Part shown: piece after piece, positions 1 to 8,789 of the stretch
How positions within the stretch are numbered: the stretch's first letter is position 1
Layout of the letters: each line of letters starts with the position of its first letter
Source: Paraburkholderia fungorum
Lineage (GTDB): Bacteria; Pseudomonadota; Gammaproteobacteria; Burkholderiales; Burkholderiaceae
Direction: 5' to 3'
Length of the DNA stretch: 64,000 nucleotides
Assembly: GCF_902833645.1 (NCBI RefSeq)
Contig: NZ_CADFGE010000001.1
Location: 1,426,001 to 1,490,000 of the forward strand
The notes under the pieces: model-generated
The model's input: the letters and a program-made list of their open reading frames with translations, nothing else
Told to the model about the DNA's origin: nothing
Databases searched by the model: none
Translations under genes and position numbers: made by a program

Positions 1-950
1 GGCGTCTGAACAGGCGCCGCGATGCCGCTCATGCCGATGCCCGGTCCCAGCATGAAATCGTCGCCGGCTTGGCCCGGCAGCGTCTCACGAGCCACGTCCA
101 GCCAGGCGCGAGCCGCGTGCGACAGATAGCCGTTGCGGCGCCAGCCGATCGCCATTTCCCACGGAATTTCCGGTTCCACCACGGGCCGGCAAGTAAACTG
201 CGCCGCGTCGAGGCGCCGGCAATACGGCGCTGGCAACAGCGCAATCCCGACGCCGGCCAGCACCAGCGCCGCCATGAAATCCCAGTGCCCGCTGCGCCCG
301 ACAATGGTCGGTGCAAAGCCGGCGCTGCGGCATGCATTCAGCACGACATCGTTGAGCGCGAGGCTCTCGCCGTAAAACACAAAGGGCTCGTTGGCGAGCG
401 CGGCGAGCGGCACTTCGTGCAGGTCGTCCCAGCGCGAGCCGGTACGCGCGACCAGCCAGAGCAATTGCCGCGTCATCGGCAGCACTTCGATGTTTTCCGG
501 GTCGACCGGTTGCAGCACGCCGCCTAATTCCAGCTCGCCGTGGATCAGCGCGGTTTCGATCGCGCGCGAACCCTGCTCGAACAGCTTCAGTTCGATTTTT
601 GGGTAGCGCTGACGGAACGCGGCGATGGCCGGCGTGAACAGCGAGCCGCCCATCGGCGGAATGCCGATGGTCAACTCGCCACGGCCGAGCGTGTCGAGAT
701 CGTTCAGTTCGGCCTGCAACTGCGCGTGCGCCGCCAGCACGTCCTGACCGCGCTGATAGACGATCCGGCCGGCATCGGTCAGCACCATCTGCCGCCCGTC
801 GCGCAACAGCAGCGGCGAGCCGATTTCGTCTTCCAGCGACTTGACCATTTTGCTGATGGTCGGCTGCGTGACGAACATCTGCTCGGCCGCGACGGTGAAG
901 CTCTGTTGACGGACTACTTCGACGAAATACCGCAACGCACGTAGTTCCAC
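1..950 (-). CDS. LysR-family transcriptional regulator, 3' end cut by window edge
   Basis: The reading frame runs leftward from a GTG start at 950 and is still open at base 1, so the C-terminal end is outside the window. The first ~60 residues form the LysR winged helix-turn-helix (LRALRYFVEV, then AAEQMFVTQPTISKMVKSLE). They are followed by the linker helix and a periplasmic-binding-protein-like effector domain beginning near LTIGIPPMGG. The start is supported by a CTGGAG ribosome site about 9 nt upstream. No co-transcribed partner is visible; the neighbour on the right diverges. Target genes and effector cannot be told from the sequence. Family is clear, function is not. Confidence 0.9.
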   Translation of the reverse strand, partial: MELRALRYFVEVVRQQSFTVAAEQMFVTQPTISKMVKSLEDEIGSPLLLRDGRQMVLTDAGRIVYQRGQDVLAAHAQLQAELNDLDTLGRGELTIGIPPMGGSLFTPAIAAFRQRYPKIELKLFEQGSRAIETALIHGELELGGVLQPVDPENIEVLPMTRQLLWLVARTGSRWDDLHEVPLAALANEPFVFYGESLALNDVVLNACRSAGFAPTIVGRSGHWDFMAALVLAGVGIALLPAPYCRRLDAAQFTCRPVVEPEIPWEMAIGWRRNGYLSHAARAWLDVARETLPGQAGDDFMLGPGIGMSGIAAPVQT

Positions 951-1132
951 GATCTCAAGCTCCAGAATTCCAATTTGGAATGAATTTCAGGATTGTAAGT
1001 CATTGTATTTATGTTGCGGAGCGGTCCATTCGGGGGTGTCCGGGGCTGCAGCCTTTCCAGGATGGGCTTCGCCACAAGCGGGCTACTATCGACGGTTTCT
1101 CTACCGTTCGGCCCGCAGCGCCCGCTTTGTCC

Positions 1133-1903
1133 ATGACACCCATCTCGATCATCATTCCCTGCTACAACGGCGCAGCGACACTCGCCCGTGCACTCCGGAG
1201 TTGCCTCGCTCAGCCGGAAGCCGCGCAGATCATCGTGGTGGACGATGGCTCCGCGGATAGCTCCGCCGACCTGGCCGTGCGCTATGGGAATCTCGACCCT
1301 CGCGTGTGTCTATTGCGGATGCCGCACAACGGCGGCCCGGCCCGCGCGCGCAACTGGGGCGCGATGCATGCGGCTCACGGTCTGCTCGCTTTCCTCGATG
1401 CCGACGACGAATACCTGCCTGGCGCATTAGCCGCCGCGAGCGCGTTTCTCGCGCAGAACCCGCACGACGTCTCCGTGCGGCTCGACGTCGACTACACGGA
1501 CTTTCCGGCCGAACTCACCGGCCATCCCGACTTCGCGATGCACGCTGCAACGCTTAGCAATACCGTGCCGAGCAGCCTGATCATCCGCCGCGCGGCGTAC
1601 GCTGCACTCGGTGGCTTTCCGATGGATGACGCGTTTCGCCGCATCGGCGGCGAAGACGGCGCGTTTTCGTGGGCGTTGCGCGAGCTTTTCGGCAACCGGC
1701 GCTTGACCGATGCAAAGCGCGTGCGCATGCACTATCACGCCGGGATTCACGCCGAACGTTATTTCCGTGTCGCGCTGGGCATGCAGATTCCGGACCCAGC
1801 CGATGTGGCCGAAGCATTCCGGTTTTCGAGGCAGTTCGTCGAAACCGCCCGCGCGGGAATCGAACAATTGCGCACGGCCAGCGTCACCCCGAAGCCATCT
1901 TGA
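1133..1903 (+). CDS. Family 2 glycosyltransferase
   Basis: This 256-residue protein starts MTPISIIIPCYNGAATL, the standard GT-A fold opening. IIVVDDGSADSS near residue 37 is the nucleotide-binding DDGS motif, and AFLDADDEYLPG near residue 87 is the metal-binding DxDD motif. No membrane segment or second domain is seen, so it is a short cytoplasmic GT2 that probably transfers a sugar to a surface glycan. Acceptor and sugar are unknown. It stands alone: a divergent LysR gene lies to the left and the SAH riboswitch begins about 20 nt after its stop. The frame is open upstream, but the motif-bearing ATG at 1133 is the natural start. Confidence 0.85.
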   Translation: MTPISIIIPCYNGAATLARALRSCLAQPEAAQIIVVDDGSADSSADLAVRYGNLDPRVCLLRMPHNGGPARARNWGAMHAAHGLLAFLDADDEYLPGALAAASAFLAQNPHDVSVRLDVDYTDFPAELTGHPDFAMHAATLSNTVPSSLIIRRAAYAALGGFPMDDAFRRIGGEDGAFSWALRELFGNRRLTDAKRVRMHYHAGIHAERYFRVALGMQIPDPADVAEAFRFSRQFVETARAGIEQLRTASVTPKPS

Positions 1904-1906
1904 TTT

Positions 1907-1914
1907 GCTACAAT
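1907..1914 (+). promoter_or_regulatory. Extended -10 promoter for the ahcY riboswitch transcript
   Basis: The sequence TGCTACAAT reads as an extended -10 (TG-N-TACAAT), with the -10 hexamer at 1909-1914. It would start RNA at about 1920, just before the first paired bases of the SAH aptamer. There is no good -35, as expected for an extended -10. The promoter sits directly after the stop of the preceding glycosyltransferase. Confidence 0.55.
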
Positions 1915-1924
1915 CGCCGTTCGT

Positions 1925-2055
1925 CTTCGAGGAGCGTTGCGACGGGTACTGCGAATCCAGCTATTCGCCGGCCGCCCGCCAGGCTCGGAGGCTTCAATCG
2001 GATGGCCAGGATGCGCATTGCGCGTTTCCAGCCACCGCATCGAACCGCGCTCACG
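1925..2055 (+). promoter_or_regulatory. SAH riboswitch upstream of ahcY
   Basis: The conserved SAH-aptamer blocks are readable. CGAGGAGCGTTGC lies at 1928-1940, GCCAGGCTCG at 1978-1987 and GCGCTCA at 2047-2053. TTCGAG (1926-1931) pairs with CTCGGA (1984-1989) as P1, and the AGCG of the first block can pair with the late CGCT as the pseudoknot. The interval between P1 and the pseudoknot strand is long (about 57 nt), fitting the variable P4 insertion of this class. The riboswitch turns on ahcY when S-adenosylhomocysteine rises, and it sits about 28 nt before the ahcY ribosome site (AAAGGAGGG). Confidence 0.9.
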
Positions 2056-2092
2056 TCAAATTTCTAGTCAATTTTTTAGAAAGGAGGGCGTG

Positions 2093-3514
2093 ATGAACGC
2101 CGCAGTTCTCGATTCAAACAAGAAGCAGGATTTCCTCGTCGCCGATATGTCGCTTGCAGCCTGGGGCCGCAAGGAGCTGAACATCGCCGAAACCGAAATG
2201 CCCGGTCTCATGCAAACGCGTGAGGAATACAAGAACTCGCAGCCGCTGAAGGGCGCGCGCATCGCGGGTTCGCTGCACATGACGATTCAAACCGGCGTGC
2301 TGATCGAAACCTTGACGGCACTCGGCGCGGATGTGCGCTGGGCCTCGTGCAATATCTTCTCGACGCAAGACCATGCAGCCGCCGCGATTGCGGAGGGGGG
2401 CGTGCCGGTGTTCGCCTTCAAGGGCGAATCGCTCGACGAATACTGGGAATTCTCGCACCGCATTTTCGAATGGCCGAATGGCGAATTCGCCAACATGATC
2501 CTCGACGACGGCGGCGACGCCACGTTGCTGCTGATCCTCGGCTCGAAGGCCGAGAAAGACCGTTCGGTGATCTCGAAGCCGGAAAACGAAGAAGAAGTCG
2601 CGCTGTACAAGTCGATCGCCCGTCATCTGGACGCAGACCCGGTGTGGTATTCCACGCGTCTCGCGCACATCAAGGGCGTGACGGAAGAAACCACGACCGG
2701 CGTGCATCGTCTGTATCAGATGGAAAAGGAAGGGCGCCTGCCGTTCCCGGCCATCAATGTGAACGATTCGGTCACCAAGTCGAAATTCGACAACCTGTAC
2801 GGCTGCCGTGAATCGCTGGTCGACGGGATCAAGCGCGCGACCGACGTGATGATCGCGGGCAAGATCGCGGTCGTGGCCGGTTACGGCGACGTGGGCAAGG
2901 GTTGCGCGCAATCGCTGCGCGGTCTGGGCGCCACGGTGTGGGTCACGGAAATCGATCCGATCTGCGCGTTGCAGGCCGCGATGGAAGGTTATCGCGTGGT
3001 GACAATGGAATATGCCGCCGACAAGGCTGACATTTTCGTTACGGCAACGGGCAATTACCACGTGATCGGCCACGATCACATGGCGGCCATGCGCAACAAC
3101 GCGATTGTCTGCAACATCGGTCACTTCGATTCGGAAATCGACGTGGCGTCGACGCGCAAGTACCAGTGGGAAAACATCAAGCCGCAAGTCGACCACATCA
3201 TTTTCCCGGACGGCAAGCGCGTGATCCTGCTGGCTGAAGGGCGCCTCGTGAATCTGGGTTGCGCGACCGGTCACCCGTCGTTCGTGATGTCGGCCTCGTT
3301 CACGAACCAGACGATCGCGCAGATCGAACTGTTCGTGCACGGCGACAAGTACGAAAACAAGGTCTATGTGCTGCCGAAGCACCTTGATGAAAAGGTCGCG
3401 CGTCTGCATCTGGGCCGTATCGGCGCGGAACTGACGGTGCTGTCGGACTACCAGGCGAACTACATCAGCGTCGACAAGAACGGTCCGTTCAAGCCGAACC
3501 ACTACCGTTACTAA
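2093..3514 (+). CDS. ahcY: Adenosylhomocysteinase (S-adenosylhomocysteine hydrolase)
   Basis: This 473-residue cytosolic enzyme hydrolyses S-adenosylhomocysteine to adenosine and homocysteine, clearing the inhibitor left by methyltransferases and feeding the methionine cycle. The NAD-binding Rossmann motif [18 protein letters not shown] is near residue 260. The N-terminal substrate-domain signature [15 protein letters not shown] and the C-terminal NHYRY ending are complete. Length matches beta-proteobacterial AhcY. The frame is open far upstream through the riboswitch; ATG 2093 is chosen for the strong AAAGGAGGGCGTG ribosome site. Control is by the SAH riboswitch just upstream, and metF follows in the same direction. 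Confidence 0.98.
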   Translation: MNAAVLDSNKKQDFLVADMSLAAWGRKELNIAETEMPGLMQTREEYKNSQPLKGARIAGSLHMTIQTGVLIETLTALGADVRWASCNIFSTQDHAAAAIAEGGVPVFAFKGESLDEYWEFSHRIFEWPNGEFANMILDDGGDATLLLILGSKAEKDRSVISKPENEEEVALYKSIARHLDADPVWYSTRLAHIKGVTEETTTGVHRLYQMEKEGRLPFPAINVNDSVTKSKFDNLYGCRESLVDGIKRATDVMIAGKIAVVAGYGDVGKGCAQSLRGLGATVWVTEIDPICALQAAMEGYRVVTMEYAADKADIFVTATGNYHVIGHDHMAAMRNNAIVCNIGHFDSEIDVASTRKYQWENIKPQVDHIIFPDGKRVILLAEGRLVNLGCATGHPSFVMSASFTNQTIAQIELFVHGDKYENKVYVLPKHLDEKVARLHLGRIGAELTVLSDYQANYISVDKNGPFKPNHYRY

Positions 3515-3589
3515 GTAGCGGTCAGGTAACCGCTTCCAGCTAATATTAAGCACGCAGGCGGTTTCAACGCATGACAGTTTGACAACAGG

Positions 3590-3611
3590 GCGGCGCGCAA
3601 AGCGCCGCTTT
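3590..3611 (+). terminator. GC-rich hairpin after ahcY, possible attenuator
   Basis: GCGGCGC (3590-3596) pairs with GCGCCGC (3602-3608) across a GCAAA loop and is followed by TTTG. A smaller stem, AGCGGT/ACCGCT, lies at 3517-3534. The T-tract is too short for full termination, so it may reduce read-through into the downstream small membrane protein and metF or stabilise the ahcY mRNA. Confidence 0.4.
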
Positions 3612-3669
3612 GTTCGCCATGCCCGCCTCGTTCCGTTCAAACGGACATCCTGCCTCAAAGGAGCTCTAC

Positions 3670-4023
3670 ATGACCGTGCTGCTGACCTGGCTGATCAACG
3701 CACTCGCGCTGCTGATCATCACCTACCTCGTACCGTCGATTCATATCCGCAGTTTCGGCACCGCACTGATCGTCGCGGTGGTGCTCGGGTTGATCAACAC
3801 GATCCTGCGACCGGTGCTGATTCTGCTGACGCTGCCCGTCACGATCGTCACGCTCGGACTCTTCATTCTGGTGGTCAATGCGCTGTGCTTCTGGCTGTGC
3901 GCGTCGCTGTTGAAGGGATTCGAAGTGTCGGGTTTCTGGTCCGCGTTCTTCGGTTCGATTCTGTACAGCATCGTTTCGTGGCTGCTGTCCGCGCTTATTT
4001 TCGGCAACCGCAGCATCGGTTGA
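3670..4023 (+). CDS. Small membrane protein of the phage-holin-4 (PF04020-like) family
   Basis: The 117-residue product is almost entirely hydrophobic, with four predicted membrane spans: LLTWLINALALLIITYL, ALIVAVVLGLINTIL, an LTLPVTIVTLGLFILVVNAL block and a C-terminal LYSIVSWLLSALIF. The pattern NTILRPVLILLTLPVTIVTL is typical of the chromosomal family once named mycobacterial 4-TMS phage holin. These are conserved housekeeping membrane proteins of unknown role, and nothing links this one to a phage. ATG 3670 has an AAAGGAGCTCTAC ribosome site. It lies between ahcY and metF, 11 nt before the latter, so it is probably co-transcribed with metF. Confidence 0.85.
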   Translation: MTVLLTWLINALALLIITYLVPSIHIRSFGTALIVAVVLGLINTILRPVLILLTLPVTIVTLGLFILVVNALCFWLCASLLKGFEVSGFWSAFFGSILYSIVSWLLSALIFGNRSIG

Positions 4024-4034
4024 TCTACTGAATC

Positions 4035-4865
4035 ATGAACCCGATCGAACTTTCATTCGAATTCTTCCCGCCGAAAACGCAGGAAGGCGTCGACAAGCTG
4101 CGCGCCACCCGCGCGCAGCTTGCGCCACTCAAGCCCAAGTTCGTGTCCGTCACGTTCGGCGCCGGCGGCTCGACGCAACAGGGCACCCTCGATACCGTCG
4201 TCGATATGGCGAAGGAAGGGCTCGAAGCGGCGCCGCACGTGTCGTGCATCGGCTCGTCGAAAGAGAGCCTGCGCGCGATCTTGAACGAGTATCGCGCGCA
4301 TGGCATCCGCCATATCGTCGCGCTGCGCGGCGATCTGCCGTCCGGTATGGGCGAAGTCGGCGAGTTGCGCTATGCGTCGGAACTGGTGAGCTTTATTCGC
4401 GCCGAGTTTGGCGACTGGTTCTGGGTCGAAGTGGCCGGCTATCCGGAGTACCACCCGCAGTCGCGCTCGCCGCGTCACGATCTGGAAAATTTCGCCCACA
4501 AGGTGAAGGCAGGCGCTAATTCGGCGATTACGCAATATTTCTTCAACGCGGACGCCTATTTCCGTTTCGTCGACGACGCGCGCAAGCTTGGCGTCGACGT
4601 GCCGATCGTGCCGGGCATCATGCCGATCACGAACTTCTCGCAGCTGATGCGTTTCTCGGAGATGTGCGGCGCGGAAGTGCCGCGCTGGATCGCGCGCCGT
4701 CTGGAAAGCTTCGGCGACGACCGCGAGTCGATTCGCGCGTTCGGGCTGGATGTGGTGACGGACCTGTGCCAGCGTCTCATCGACGCGAAAGTACCGGGTC
4801 TGCACTTCTACACGCTCAATGGGGCGGCGGCGACCAAGGCCATCTGCGAACGGCTGGGCGCTTGA
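4035..4865 (+). CDS. metF: Methylenetetrahydrofolate reductase
   Basis: The 276-residue FAD enzyme reduces 5,10-methylene-THF to 5-methyl-THF, the methyl donor for homocysteine remethylation. The start MNPIELSFEFFPPKTQEG is the family signature with the catalytic Glu in FEFFPPK. ALRGDLP near residue 97 and the late HFYTLNGA segment belong to the TIM-barrel FAD and folate site. Length equals that of other bacterial MetF proteins. Together with ahcY it forms a methionine-cycle cluster: AhcY makes homocysteine and MetF makes the methyl donor to recycle it. A strong terminator follows. Confidence 0.97.
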   Translation: MNPIELSFEFFPPKTQEGVDKLRATRAQLAPLKPKFVSVTFGAGGSTQQGTLDTVVDMAKEGLEAAPHVSCIGSSKESLRAILNEYRAHGIRHIVALRGDLPSGMGEVGELRYASELVSFIRAEFGDWFWVEVAGYPEYHPQSRSPRHDLENFAHKVKAGANSAITQYFFNADAYFRFVDDARKLGVDVPIVPGIMPITNFSQLMRFSEMCGAEVPRWIARRLESFGDDRESIRAFGLDVVTDLCQRLIDAKVPGLHFYTLNGAAATKAICERLGA

Positions 4866-4925
4866 TGTCCGGGCGGCCGCCTGAAGCCTGAAGCCTGAAG
4901 CTTGACCAGGCAGCGTTGTAAAAAA

Positions 4926-4959
4926 CCGCGCGGTTCGATCAACCGCGCGGTTTTTTTTT
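4926..4959 (+). terminator. Rho-independent terminator after metF
   Basis: CCGCGCGGTT (4926-4935) pairs perfectly with AACCGCGCGG (4941-4950) around a CGATC loop, followed by nine T. It ends the ahcY-metF transcript. The remaining intergenic bases up to 5112 show no gene. Confidence 0.93.
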
Positions 4960-5112
4960 GCACCGGGCAGTCTCGCCGAGTTATCTCGCACGGTTAGGCC
5001 ACGTAACCATCGCGTACAGAAAATCCCGGGCGTGAGGCCGCTATGAAGTATTTGCTGTATCGCAGTAAATGTGCGCCGCCAGGCGTTTTCCCCTCTGTCG
5101 TGTAAGCCCGCA

Positions 5113-5141
5113 TTGAAGCCGATTTTTGCGCTATCTATGAT
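5113..5141 (+). promoter_or_regulatory. Sigma-70-like promoter for the dpp operon
   Basis: TTGAAG (5113-5118), a 17-bp spacer and TATGAT (5136-5141) make a good sigma-70 match. The predicted RNA start near 5148 leaves a ~32-nt leader before the first dppA start at 5180. Confidence 0.55.
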
Positions 5142-5179
5142 CGGGGTGCAGCTGACCTGGCTGCTGTGCGGAGAACGTG

Positions 5180-6823
5180 ATGACAGTACATCGATTGCTG
5201 TTTGCAGTTCGCCATACCTTCCTGCCAGTCCTGAGCGCGTGCGCGGTCCTCGCGGCGGGCCTCGCGCCGGCCGCCACCGACGCGGCCAGCTTGCCCGACA
5301 AAACCCTCGTGTTCTGCTCCGAAGGCAGTCCGGCCGGTTTCGATTCCGCGCAGTACACCACCAGCGTTGAATTTACCGCCGCTTCGTACACGGTCTATAA
5401 CCGTCTTGTCGAATTCGCGCGCGGCAGTACCGATATCGAACCGGGCCTCGCCGAGAAATGGGATGTGTCGCAGGACGGCTTGCAATACACGTTCTACCTG
5501 CGGCACGGCGTGAAGTTTCAGACCACCGCGTTCTTCAAGCCCACTCGCGAATTCAATGCGGATGACGTTGTTTTCACTTACCAGCGGATGCTGGATCCGG
5601 ACCAGCCGTTCCGTAAGGCGTACCCGGTGCCGTTTCCCTACTTCGCCGATCTCGGGCTGGCAAAGAACATTGCCAAGGTCGAGAAGCTGGACCCGTACAC
5701 GGTGCGTTTCACACTAAAAGAGGTCGATGCACCGTTCCTGCAGCAGATCGCGATGCCGTTCGCATCGATTCTGTCGGCGGAGTATACGGATCAGCTACTC
5801 AAGGCCGGTAAGGCCGCCGATATCAACCAATATCCGGTCGGCACCGGACCTTTCATTTTCCGCAGCTACACCAAGGACGACACGATTCGCTTCGACGGCA
5901 ATCCGGATTATTGGAAACCGGGCATCGTGAAAGTCGGCAAGCTGATTTTTTCGATCACGCTGGATCCCGCGGTGCGGTTGCAGAAACTGAAACGCGGCGA
6001 ATGTCAGGTGATGAGCTATCCGCGTCCCGCGGACATTCCGCAGATCAAGGCCGACCCTGCGCTGGCCATGCCGAGCGAGGTGGGCTTCAACCTGGGCATC
6101 CTCGGCTACAACACGACGAAAAAGCCGCTCGACAACGTGCTGGTGCGACGCGCGCTGGATATGTCGGTCAATAAGAAAGCGATCATCGAGTCGGTGTATC
6201 AGGGCGCCGGGCAAATCGCGACCAATCCCATGCCGCCGACCCAATGGGGCTACGACAAGAACCTGAAGGACGCGCCCTACGACATCGACAAGGCCAAGGC
6301 CTTGCTGAAAGAGGCAGGCTACCCGGACGGCTTCGACCTGACGCTGTGGGCCATGCCGGTGCAGCGGCCCTACAACCCGAACGCCCGCCTGATGGCTGAG
6401 ATGCTGCAGGCCGACTGGGCGAAGATCGGCGTCAAGACGACGATCGCCACGTACGAATGGGGTGAGTACATCCGCCGCGCCCATGCTGGCGAGCACGAGG
6501 CGATCCTGATCGGCTGGACGGGGGACTACGGCGATCCTGACAACTGGCTTGGCGTGTTGCTCGGCTGCGATGCGGTGAAGGGCAGCAATTTCTCCAAATG
6601 GTGCTACAAACCTTTCGACGACCTGATCAGGAAAGCGCGTGGCACCACCGATCTCGCTGAGCGCACGAAGGACTATATTGAAGCGCAGGAGATCTTCAAG
6701 CAGCAGGTTCCGTTCACGCCGATCGCCCACTCCACGGTTTACCAGCCGATCAGCAAGGACGTCACGGGCTTCAGGATCGACCCGTTCGGCCCGACGCAAT
6801 TCATGGGTGTCGGCCTGAAATAG
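5180..6823 (+). CDS. dppA: Dipeptide ABC transporter substrate-binding protein, copy 1
   Basis: This 547-residue periplasmic peptide-binding protein belongs to SBP family 5 (DppA/OppA). A signal peptide covers about the first 37 residues (VRHTFLPVLSACAVLAAGLAPAATDAA). The mature part begins LPDKTLVFCSEGSPAGFD and contains YNRLVEFARG and GPFIFRSYTKDDTIRF, close to E. coli DppA. A GTG one codon earlier (5177) is possible, but GGAG at 5170-5173 is better spaced for ATG 5180. It is the first of two tandem binding-protein genes feeding the same permease and ATPase set downstream. It captures di- or oligopeptides (possibly haem or ALA) in the periplasm. Confidence 0.92.
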   Translation: MTVHRLLFAVRHTFLPVLSACAVLAAGLAPAATDAASLPDKTLVFCSEGSPAGFDSAQYTTSVEFTAASYTVYNRLVEFARGSTDIEPGLAEKWDVSQDGLQYTFYLRHGVKFQTTAFFKPTREFNADDVVFTYQRMLDPDQPFRKAYPVPFPYFADLGLAKNIAKVEKLDPYTVRFTLKEVDAPFLQQIAMPFASILSAEYTDQLLKAGKAADINQYPVGTGPFIFRSYTKDDTIRFDGNPDYWKPGIVKVGKLIFSITLDPAVRLQKLKRGECQVMSYPRPADIPQIKADPALAMPSEVGFNLGILGYNTTKKPLDNVLVRRALDMSVNKKAIIESVYQGAGQIATNPMPPTQWGYDKNLKDAPYDIDKAKALLKEAGYPDGFDLTLWAMPVQRPYNPNARLMAEMLQADWAKIGVKTTIATYEWGEYIRRAHAGEHEAILIGWTGDYGDPDNWLGVLLGCDAVKGSNFSKWCYKPFDDLIRKARGTTDLAERTKDYIEAQEIFKQQVPFTPIAHSTVYQPISKDVTGFRIDPFGPTQFMGVGLK

Positions 6824-6872
6824 CCGCCGGCAACGGTCCGCGGAGCGCTTTTTTGCCGGGTCCGCCTCCAAC

Positions 6873-6904
6873 GCCGCACGTTCCGGCCAGTGCCGGCGTG
6901 CGGC
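6873..6904 (+). terminator. Strong stem-loop between the two dppA genes
   Basis: GCCGCACG (6873-6880) pairs with CGTGCGGC (6897-6904), and an inner CCGGC/GCCGG stem extends it to 13 pairs. There is no T-run, so it is more likely an mRNA 3'-end stabiliser or partial stop after the first dppA than a clean terminator. Confidence 0.45.
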
Positions 6905-6956
6905 CGTTCTTATGCCTTATCTGTTTCCTATCGTCAACGGGGGTATTTTCCTCCGC

Positions 6957-6986
6957 TTGTTGGTGCGAGCCAAGCTCAAGTAATAT
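6957..6986 (+). promoter_or_regulatory. Sigma-70-like promoter for the second dppA
   Basis: TTGTTG (6957-6962), an 18-bp spacer and TAATAT (6981-6986) sit about 40 bp before the second dppA start. This suggests that gene can be transcribed independently of the first copy. Confidence 0.45.
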
Positions 6987-7028
6987 CGCGCTACGCTGGC
7001 GTCAGCCGGCCTCGAACCTGGAGGAAAC

Positions 7029-8657
7029 ATGAAGCAAAACAATCTGTTGCGCGCCGCGCGTGTTACGACGCTCGTCGCAGCTGCAGCGGCATCGATGGTG
7101 GGCGCAAGTGTCGCGCGTGCCGAGATTCCGAATAAAACCCTGGTTTACTGCTCAGAAGGCAGTCCCGCGGGTTTCGATCCGGCCCAATACACCACGGGTA
7201 CCGATTTCACGGCGAATACGTTTACCGTCTATAACCGTCTCGTCGAATTCGAGCGCGGCGGCACCAAGGTCGAGCCTGGCCTTGCCGAAAAGTGGGACGT
7301 TTCCGCCGATGGCAAGACCTACACGTTCCATCTGCGTCATGGCGTGAAGTTCCAGACCACGTCGTTCTTCAAGCCGACGCGCGAATTCAATGCGGACGAC
7401 GTCGTGTTCACGTTCCAGCGCATGCTGGACACGAATCAGCCGTTCCGTAAGGCATACCCGGTTCAATTCCCGTATTTCACGGACATGGGCCTCGACAAGC
7501 TGATCACCAGCGTCGAAAAGGTCGATCCGTACACGGTCAAGTTCACGCTGAAGGAAGTCAACGCGCCGTTCATCCAGAACATGGCGATGGAATACGCGTC
7601 GATTCTATCGGCTGAGTATGGCGATCAATTGCTGAAGGCCGGCAAGGCCGCCGACATCAACCAGTTCCCGGTCGGCACCGGCCCGTTCATCTTCCGCAGC
7701 TACACGAAAGACGCGACGATCCGTTTCGACGGCAATCCGGATTACTGGAAGCCGAACGACGTGAAGATCTCGAAGCTGATCTTCTCGATCACGCCGGACG
7801 CCGGTGTGCGCGTGCAGAAGATCAAGCGCGACGAATGCCAGGTGATGAGCTATCCGCGGCCGGCCGACATCGCGCCGCTGAAGGCTGAAGCGAATATCGC
7901 GATGCCGTCGCAACCGGGCTTCAACCTCGGCTACCTCGCGTACAACGTGTCGCACAAGCCGGTCGACAAGGTCGAAGTGCGCCAGGCGCTCGACATGGCG
8001 ATCAACAAGAAGGCGATCATCGAGTCGGTGTATCAAGGCGCAGGCCAGGCCGCGACGAACCCGATGCCGCCGACCCAATGGTCGTACGACAAAAACCTGA
8101 AGGGCGCGTCCTACGATCCGGATAAGGCGAAAGCGCTGCTGGCCAAGGCCGGTTATCCGAACGGCTTCGACATCACGCTGTGGGCGATGCCGGTGCAACG
8201 CGCATACAACCCGAACGCCCGTCTGATGGCGGAAATGATCCAGGCCGACTGGGCCAAGATCGGCGTGAAGGCGAAGATCGTCACGTATGAATGGGGCGAA
8301 TACATCAAGCGCGCTCACGCAGGCGAAGACGACACGATGCTGATTGGCTGGACCGGCGATAACGGCGATCCGGACAACTGGCTCGGCACGTTGCTCGGTT
8401 GCGAAGCGGTGAACGGCAACAACTTCTCGAAGTGGTGCTACAAGCCGTTCGACGATCTGATCCAGAAGGGACGCGTCACGTCCGATCAGGGTGCGCGCAC
8501 GACGGCCTACATGCAGGCGCAGCAGATTTTCGCGCAGCAACTGCCGTTCTCGCCGATCGCTCACTCCACCGTGTACCAGCCTGTCAGCAAGAAGGTGATC
8601 GACATGCGTATCGAGCCGCTCGGCTATGCGCGCTTCGACGGCGTCAGCGTCAAGTAA
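7029..8657 (+). CDS. dppA: Dipeptide ABC transporter substrate-binding protein, copy 2
   Basis: The 542-residue protein parallels the preceding gene along its whole length: same SEGSPAGFD start of the mature chain, same YNRLVEF, GPFIFRSYTKD and TPWSYDK-like regions, and near-identical spacing. It is clearly a tandem duplicate that has diverged. The signal peptide is about 27 residues, ending VGASVARAE. The start has a GGAGGAAAC ribosome site (CTGGAGGAAACATG), stronger than copy 1. Having its own promoter and lying next to dppB-F, it is probably the major binding protein of the system, with copy 1 broadening the peptide range. Confidence 0.93.
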   Translation: MKQNNLLRAARVTTLVAAAAASMVGASVARAEIPNKTLVYCSEGSPAGFDPAQYTTGTDFTANTFTVYNRLVEFERGGTKVEPGLAEKWDVSADGKTYTFHLRHGVKFQTTSFFKPTREFNADDVVFTFQRMLDTNQPFRKAYPVQFPYFTDMGLDKLITSVEKVDPYTVKFTLKEVNAPFIQNMAMEYASILSAEYGDQLLKAGKAADINQFPVGTGPFIFRSYTKDATIRFDGNPDYWKPNDVKISKLIFSITPDAGVRVQKIKRDECQVMSYPRPADIAPLKAEANIAMPSQPGFNLGYLAYNVSHKPVDKVEVRQALDMAINKKAIIESVYQGAGQAATNPMPPTQWSYDKNLKGASYDPDKAKALLAKAGYPNGFDITLWAMPVQRAYNPNARLMAEMIQADWAKIGVKAKIVTYEWGEYIKRAHAGEDDTMLIGWTGDNGDPDNWLGTLLGCEAVNGNNFSKWCYKPFDDLIQKGRVTSDQGARTTAYMQAQQIFAQQLPFSPIAHSTVYQPVSKKVIDMRIEPLGYARFDGVSVK

Positions 8658-8719
8658 AGGTACTACAGTCAAGCTTACGCAGTAGCTTTTCGCACGGTTA
8701 GAAAACTGGTCGAAATGGT

Positions 8720-8766
8720 CCGGCGGCCGGGGTCACAAGCCCTCGTCGCCGGTTGCGTTTTTTCTT
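8720..8766 (+). terminator. Intercistronic stem-loop with T-run between dppA and dppB
   Basis: CCGGCG (8720-8725) pairs with CGCCGG (8747-8752), and an inner GGG/CCC stem helps it. TTGCG then a run of six T follow. A partial terminator at this place would keep the binding protein in excess over the membrane components, as is usual for ABC importers. Confidence 0.6.
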
Positions 8767-8789
8767 CATCAAGACCATAGGGACGAACC

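Noticed and set aside
2114..3658. Long open frame antisense to ahcY
   Set aside because: High GC content leaves long antisense frames; it has no family features, and ahcY is certain. Similar frames lie opposite slt, glmS and metF.
3670..4023. Prophage holin
   Set aside because: The family name is historic; the gene sits in a core methionine-cycle cluster with no phage genes.
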